Below, piece after piece: positions 8,461 to 10,482 of a DNA stretch of 10,482 nucleotides. A program made the translations under genes and the position numbers. The notes under the pieces are model-generated. The model ran no database searches. It worked only from the letters and a program-made list of their open reading frames with translations, and was not told the DNA's origin. The DNA is from an uncultured Wenzhouxiangella sp. (lineage in GTDB: Bacteria > Pseudomonadota > Gammaproteobacteria > Xanthomonadales > Wenzhouxiangellaceae): NCBI GenBank assembly GCA_937876395.1, contig CALEIM010000188.1, positions 1 through 10,482 of the forward strand, written 5' to 3'. Numbering within the stretch: position 1 is the stretch's first letter; every line of letters begins with the position of its first letter.

Positions 8461-8585
8461 ATGCACAAGATCGAAACCGACAAGGCACCAGCCGGCGAGC
8501 CGGGGCCGGAGCAGGGCAGCCGCCCCGAAGCGCTGATCGTGCGCTGGCTTGGGCGTCAGCCCTACCAGCCGGTGTGGGCGGCGAT
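8461..8585 (+). CDS. lipB: LipB octanoyltransferase, N-terminal fragment
   Basis: LipB transfers octanoate from acyl carrier protein to lipoyl domains, the first step of lipoate synthesis. Only about the first 41 codons are present. From ATG 8461 the frame gives an unconserved ~22-residue leader and then ALIVRWLGRQPYQPVWAA, which matches the LipB opening (E. coli KILVRQLGLQPYEPISQAM). A TTG at 8443 is an alternative but weaker start. After the Ala-Ala the frame continues without a stop into a membrane-transporter sequence. None of the later LipB motifs (such as the WLVEHYPVFTQG region or the catalytic Cys/Lys part) occur in any frame downstream. Position right after ybeD is the normal one for lipB. 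The truncation coincides with the chimeric join and is probably an artefact, not a decayed gene. Confidence 0.85.
8569..8585. other. Probable chimeric join between two genomes
   Basis: The 17 bases CCGGTGTGGGCGGCGAT encode Pro-Val-Trp-Ala-Ala plus the start of a codon. They fit both the LipB opening (where Met would come next) and an EamA permease segment (where Ile-Ile-Ala comes next). Left of it the genes are gammaproteobacterial; right of it GC is higher, Phe codons become uniformly TTC and the gene content is actinobacterial. Two unrelated genes are truncated here at once, as expected for a short shared sequence wrongly merged in assembly. The exact breakpoint cannot be fixed within the shared bases. 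Confidence 0.8.
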
Positions 8586-9159
8586 CATCGCCCGCTGGCG
8601 GGGCGAGCACGTGCCCCGGCTGGCCTGGTGGGGGATCGGCGTCGCCATGGCGGGGGCCGTGGTGCTGACCGGCGTCGATCTGTCGATCTCGTCGCGGGCG
8701 CTGTTCGGCGACCTGCTGGCGGTGACGGGCGGGGCGCTCGCGGCCGCCTATGTCACGGTGGGGGCCGAGGTGCGCCGCACGGTCTCGACCACCGTGTACG
8801 TCACGGTCTGCTACGCGGTCGCCGCGCTCGCGCTGTTGGTGGTGTGCCTGGTGGGTCGCCAACCGCTCGCCGGCTACGACGGGACGACGTGGCTGATTCT
8901 CGGGGCGATCGTCGTCGGCCCTCAGTTGCTCGGCCACACCCTGGTCAACCGCGTGCTGCGCACGACGAGCCCGATGGTGGTGTCGGTCGCCATCCTGTTC
9001 GAGATCGTCGGGGCGGCGCTGCTCGCCTGGGCTGCCTTCGACGAGGTGCCGCCGGTGTCCGCCGTCCCGGCCGGGGTGCTCATCGCCGCCGGCGTGGTGC
9101 TGGTCGTGAGGTCCGAACCCACCGAACCGACCGTGTCGGGGGTGCCCCCGCTCGAGTGA
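8569..9159 (+). CDS. EamA/DMT-family permease, C-terminal part
   Basis: The ~196 residues from Pro8569 resemble the second two-thirds of a ten-helix drug/metabolite transporter of the EamA family. WAAIIARWRGEHVPRLAWWGIGVAMAGAVVLTG corresponds to helices 4-5, which close the first EamA repeat, including the Gly-Glu turn typical of that position. The whole second repeat follows: helices near LFGDLLAVTGGALAAAYVTVG, VYVTVCYAVAALALLVVCLVG, WLILGAIVVGPQLLGHTLVN, VVSVAILFEIVGAALLAWAAF and AVPAGVLIAAGVVLVV. The first three or so helices and the true start codon are missing because of the join. All three Phe codons are TTC, unlike the mixed usage of the left block. The substrate cannot be told from sequence. 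A strong hairpin lies 29 bp after the stop. Confidence 0.85.
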   Translation, partial: PVWAAIIARWRGEHVPRLAWWGIGVAMAGAVVLTGVDLSISSRALFGDLLAVTGGALAAAYVTVGAEVRRTVSTTVYVTVCYAVAALALLVVCLVGRQPLAGYDGTTWLILGAIVVGPQLLGHTLVNRVLRTTSPMVVSVAILFEIVGAALLAWAAFDEVPPVSAVPAGVLIAAGVVLVVRSEPTEPTVSGVPPLE

Positions 9160-9188
9160 CGGAAGGGGCCGGAGCGCGGGCCGGGCAG

Positions 9189-9216
9189 CCGGCGGTCCGC
9201 CGTCGTGGACCGCCGG
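9189..9216 (+). terminator. GC-rich hairpin after the permease gene
   Basis: CCGGCGGTCC at 9189-9198 is perfectly complementary to GGACCGCCGG at 9207-9216, leaving an 8-base loop (GCCGTCGT) in which C9200-G9205 may also pair. It lies 29 bp after the permease stop and 19 bp before the next possible start. There is no T-run; intrinsic hairpins without one are proposed as terminators in high-GC actinobacteria, so termination is plausible but unproven. Confidence 0.5.
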
Positions 9217-9235
9217 GGCAGTACGGTCACGCGGC

Positions 9236-9391
9236 GTGCGTCTGGTGTGGAGCGTCGTCGTCATCGTCCTCGTGATCGGCCTGGGCGCGTGGGGTACGAC
9301 CTGCACGGGCCCCCGCCCGCGGCCCACCGGTGACACCGTGCCGCCGGTCGAGACCACGGTGGCGCCGTCGTCCGTCCCGCCTGGCGGCTGA
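9236..9391 (+). CDS. Possible 51-residue membrane-anchored peptide
   Basis: A GTG-started frame encodes 51 residues. It opens with a basic residue and one hydrophobic helix (RLVWSVVVIVLVIGLGAWG), followed by a Thr/Pro-rich tail (TTCTGPRPRPTGDTVPPVE...) that ends PSSVPPGG before TGA 9389-9391. The layout of one N-terminal helix plus a Pro/Thr-rich outside segment is common in small actinobacterial exported or membrane-anchored proteins. The cysteine after the helix is preceded by Thr-Thr, which is a poor lipobox. A purine-rich GGGGCAG lies about 14 bases upstream but spacing to the start is long. I recognise no family. It fits neatly between the permease hairpin and the YjbR-like gene, 42 bp before the latter. 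The short length means chance cannot be excluded. Confidence 0.45.
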   Translation: MRLVWSVVVIVLVIGLGAWGTTCTGPRPRPTGDTVPPVETTVAPSSVPPGG

Positions 9392-9433
9392 CGGCCCCAC
9401 GGCCGGATCCCGAGCGGTTCGCTGGAGGAGCCG

Positions 9434-9814
9434 ATGACCGAGTACGCGGACGTGCCGGAGCGCACGCTCACCGAGCTGCGGGCGGTGTGCCTGGCCCTGC
9501 CCGAGGTCACCGAGCAGCAGGCGTGGACGGGCCGTCGGTGGCAGATCCGCCGGCGCAGCTTCGCCCATGTCTACGCGCTCGACTCGCCCGACGGCCCGGT
9601 CACGGCCATGACGTTCCGGTCGGCGCCGCCCGAGCTCGACGTGCTGTTCGCGTCGGGACACCCGTTCTTCCGGCCCGGTTGGGGCGCTGACGTCGTCAGC
9701 ATGGTGCTCGACGCAGGCGTCGACTGGACCGAGGTCGCGGAGCTGGTGACCGAGAGCTACTGCATCCTCGCCCCGAAGAAGCTGGTGGCGCTGGTGGGCC
9801 GTCCGGACTCCTGA
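9434..9814 (+). CDS. MmcQ/YjbR-family protein
   Basis: This 126-residue protein matches the MmcQ/YjbR family, which adopts a double-wing (CyaY-like) fold and is often labelled a DNA-binding protein, though the biological role is not established. Family features are the N-terminal helix LRAVCLALPEVTEQQAW, the GRRWQIRRRSFAHVYAL strand pair, the acidic/hydrophobic middle segment with PELDVLFASGHPFFRPGWGAD, and the closing helix VDWTEVAELVTESYCILAPKKLVALV. The length is typical for the family. The ATG at 9434 is well supported by GGAGGAG at 9424-9430, an excellent Shine-Dalgarno three bases away, so the start is secure. All Phe codons are TTC and GC is very high, as in the permease fragment. The gene faces the minus-strand gene across a 58-bp convergent gap in which I see no clear terminator. 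Confidence 0.85.
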   Translation: MTEYADVPERTLTELRAVCLALPEVTEQQAWTGRRWQIRRRSFAHVYALDSPDGPVTAMTFRSAPPELDVLFASGHPFFRPGWGADVVSMVLDAGVDWTEVAELVTESYCILAPKKLVALVGRPDS

Positions 9815-9872
9815 CCTCGCGGTGCTGCTCTGCCGGATGGCGGTCGATCGCTCACTCGTGCATGCGGCCGGA

Positions 9873-10160
9873 TCAGGGGTCGTCGACCGAGGGCACGGCG
9901 TCGAAGGTCAGGTCGAGATCCGCGTCCTTCCAGGGGTCGTCGCTCTCCTGTTCGATGACCACCTTGGTCTTCTCGGGCTCGAGGATCTCGCCCAGTCCGA
10001 GCATCGCCGCCCCCAGCACCGTTCCGCCCCGCGACCGTGCCCGGCGTGACGAACCGCTCTCGTCGTAGGACGTCGTTGGCGGGCCCTCGCCGTCGAGGAT
10101 CCGGTCGACCGGTTCGGCGTCGGACAGCTCGCGGCCGGTCGGCGCGTCGGAGGAGGACAT
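9873..10160 (-). CDS. Uncharacterised acidic protein, actinobacterial type
   Basis: A 95-residue protein starts at ATG 10160 (bases 10158-10160 on the plus strand) and ends at TGA 9873-9875. I do not recognise a named family. The N-terminal half is polar and probably disordered (SSSDAPTGRELSDAEPVDRILDGEGPPTTSYDE), then a short basic stretch SSRRARSRGG precedes a small hydrophobic segment TVLGAAMLGLGEIL. An EPEKTKVVIEQESDDPW segment follows, and a very acidic tail KDADLDLTFDAVPSVDDP ends the protein. The hydrophobic part is too short for a firm membrane call. An upstream in-frame extension to 10328 would run through the antitoxin promoter and start, so the shorter start is chosen. No Shine-Dalgarno is visible. 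It is divergent from the Phd-like gene, with a 90-bp gap between the two starts. Confidence 0.65.
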   Translation of the reverse strand: MSSSDAPTGRELSDAEPVDRILDGEGPPTTSYDESGSSRRARSRGGTVLGAAMLGLGEILEPEKTKVVIEQESDDPWKDADLDLTFDAVPSVDDP

Positions 10161-10220
10161 CGCGGTCAAGTCTGCCAGGGACGCCGACAGGCCGGTCCTC
10201 GGCGGTCGGTTCGGGCCGGG

Positions 10221-10251
10221 TGTCCGACAGGTTCTTGTATAGTGTCGGACA
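10221..10251 (+). promoter_or_regulatory. Paired palindromic operator upstream of the antitoxin
   Basis: TGTCCGACA (10221-10229) and TGTCGGACA (10243-10251) are perfect reverse complements 22 bp apart centre to centre, about two helical turns. Each is itself a TGTC-N-GACA palindrome, so two dimers could bind on the same face of the DNA. The right site covers the start codon and touches the -10 box. Phd/YefM antitoxins commonly repress their own promoters at such paired palindromes, which makes autoregulation the likely role. The same sites could influence the divergent minus-strand gene. Confidence 0.7.
10238..10243 (+). promoter_or_regulatory. -10 box TATAGT, probable leaderless promoter
   Basis: TATAGT is a good -10 hexamer in an otherwise GC-rich region. 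Its 3' end lies seven bases before the A of the antitoxin ATG at 10251, so transcription would start at or next to the start codon and give a leaderless mRNA, a common arrangement in actinobacteria. No recognisable -35 box lies 16-18 bp upstream. Confidence 0.6.
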
Positions 10252-10482
10252 TGGGAACCACGGTGTCTGTACGCCGGCTCCAGCGGGAGACCTCCGCCGT
10301 GCTGCGCGAGGTCGAGGCCGGTCAGCAACCGGTGATCATCACGCGGGACGACGAGGAGATCGCCAAGCTGCTTCCCTTGAACGCGGCCGAGAAGCGGTGG
10401 CGAGCCTGGGTCCGCGAGCTGGGTGGCGATCCGGACGATGCCGCCTGGCGGCGCCCCGAGGGTGCCCGCCCACTCCCAGCCC
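10251..10482 (+). CDS. Phd/YefM-family antitoxin (3' end missing)
   Basis: The frame opens at ATG 10251 and runs past the window end without a stop, giving 77 residues. It begins MGTTVSVRRLQRETSAVLREVEAGQQPVIITRDDEEIAKLLPL, which has the Phd/YefM pattern: a beta strand with a helix that aligns as (V-x-x-L-x-x-x-T/S-x-x-L-x-x-V-x-x-G), then the strand P-V-I-I-T-R-D and A-K-L-L-P. In this family the N-terminal part binds DNA as a dimer and the C-terminal tail neutralises a toxin, usually the adjacent downstream gene. Here the tail (KRWRAWVRELGGDPDDAAWRRPEGARPLPA) is Trp/Arg-rich; any partner toxin lies outside the window. Expression is probably autoregulated through the palindromes overlapping the start codon. 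Confidence 0.85.
   Translation, partial: MGTTVSVRRLQRETSAVLREVEAGQQPVIITRDDEEIAKLLPLNAAEKRWRAWVRELGGDPDDAAWRRPEGARPLPA

Noticed and set aside
8443..9159. A single intact 238-residue gene, possibly a LipB-permease fusion protein
   Set aside because: LipB is cut before its active-site region and the permease lacks its first helices. The composition changes at the same point, so I split it into two fragments with a join.
9227..9661. A 144-codon minus-strand frame
   Set aside because: It lies antisense to the YjbR-like gene, whose start has an excellent Shine-Dalgarno; the translation is Arg/Gly-rich without a recognisable pattern.
10161..10328. Extended N-terminus of the minus-strand gene
   Set aside because: It would translate through the operator, promoter and first codons of the divergent antitoxin; the sequence is low-complexity Arg/Pro/Gly.

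Overview
The window is two unrelated pieces of DNA joined near base 8577. Bases 1 to about 8570 come from a gammaproteobacterium. They carry the cell-elongation (rod-shape) gene set: mreB (3' part only), mreC, mreD, mrdA (PBP2), rodA, mltB, rlpA, dacA, ybeD and the first ~41 codons of lipB. Every product aligns end to end from memory with its Escherichia coli or Pseudomonas counterpart, and the order from mrdA to lipB is the usual one. Placing mreBCD directly upstream of mrdA-rodA suggests a lineage such as the Xanthomonadales or a relative, but that is inference.

The left block reads as a tightly packed, co-oriented transcription unit. mreC/mreD, mreD/mrdA, mrdA/rodA and mltB/rlpA overlap by four bases (ATGA or GTGA), and dacA/ybeD share one base. 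The only sizeable gap is 175 bp before mltB. The products act together: MreB filaments and MreC/MreD position the RodA glycosyltransferase and PBP2 transpeptidase for side-wall synthesis. MltB and RlpA are lytic transglycosylases, DacA trims pentapeptide stems, and YbeD and LipB are the usual passengers at the end.

From about 8570 to 10482 the DNA has actinobacterial character: higher GC, TTC in place of TTT for Phe, and a probable leaderless promoter. It holds the C-terminal part of an EamA/DMT-family permease, a hairpin, a possible 51-residue membrane peptide, a MmcQ/YjbR-family protein, an unrecognised acidic protein on the minus strand, and the start of a Phd/YefM-family antitoxin behind a symmetrical operator, cut by the window end.

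The join lies inside one open frame that begins as LipB and continues as the permease. A 17-base stretch there reads sensibly in both proteins. I regard it as an assembly (or cloning) chimera rather than a real fusion gene, and genes on opposite sides should not be treated as neighbours. I did not find a convincing undescribed system. The items most worth a second look are the chimeric join, the paired TGTC-N-GACA operator with its leaderless antitoxin, and the apparent loss of a zinc-ligand cysteine in PBP2.
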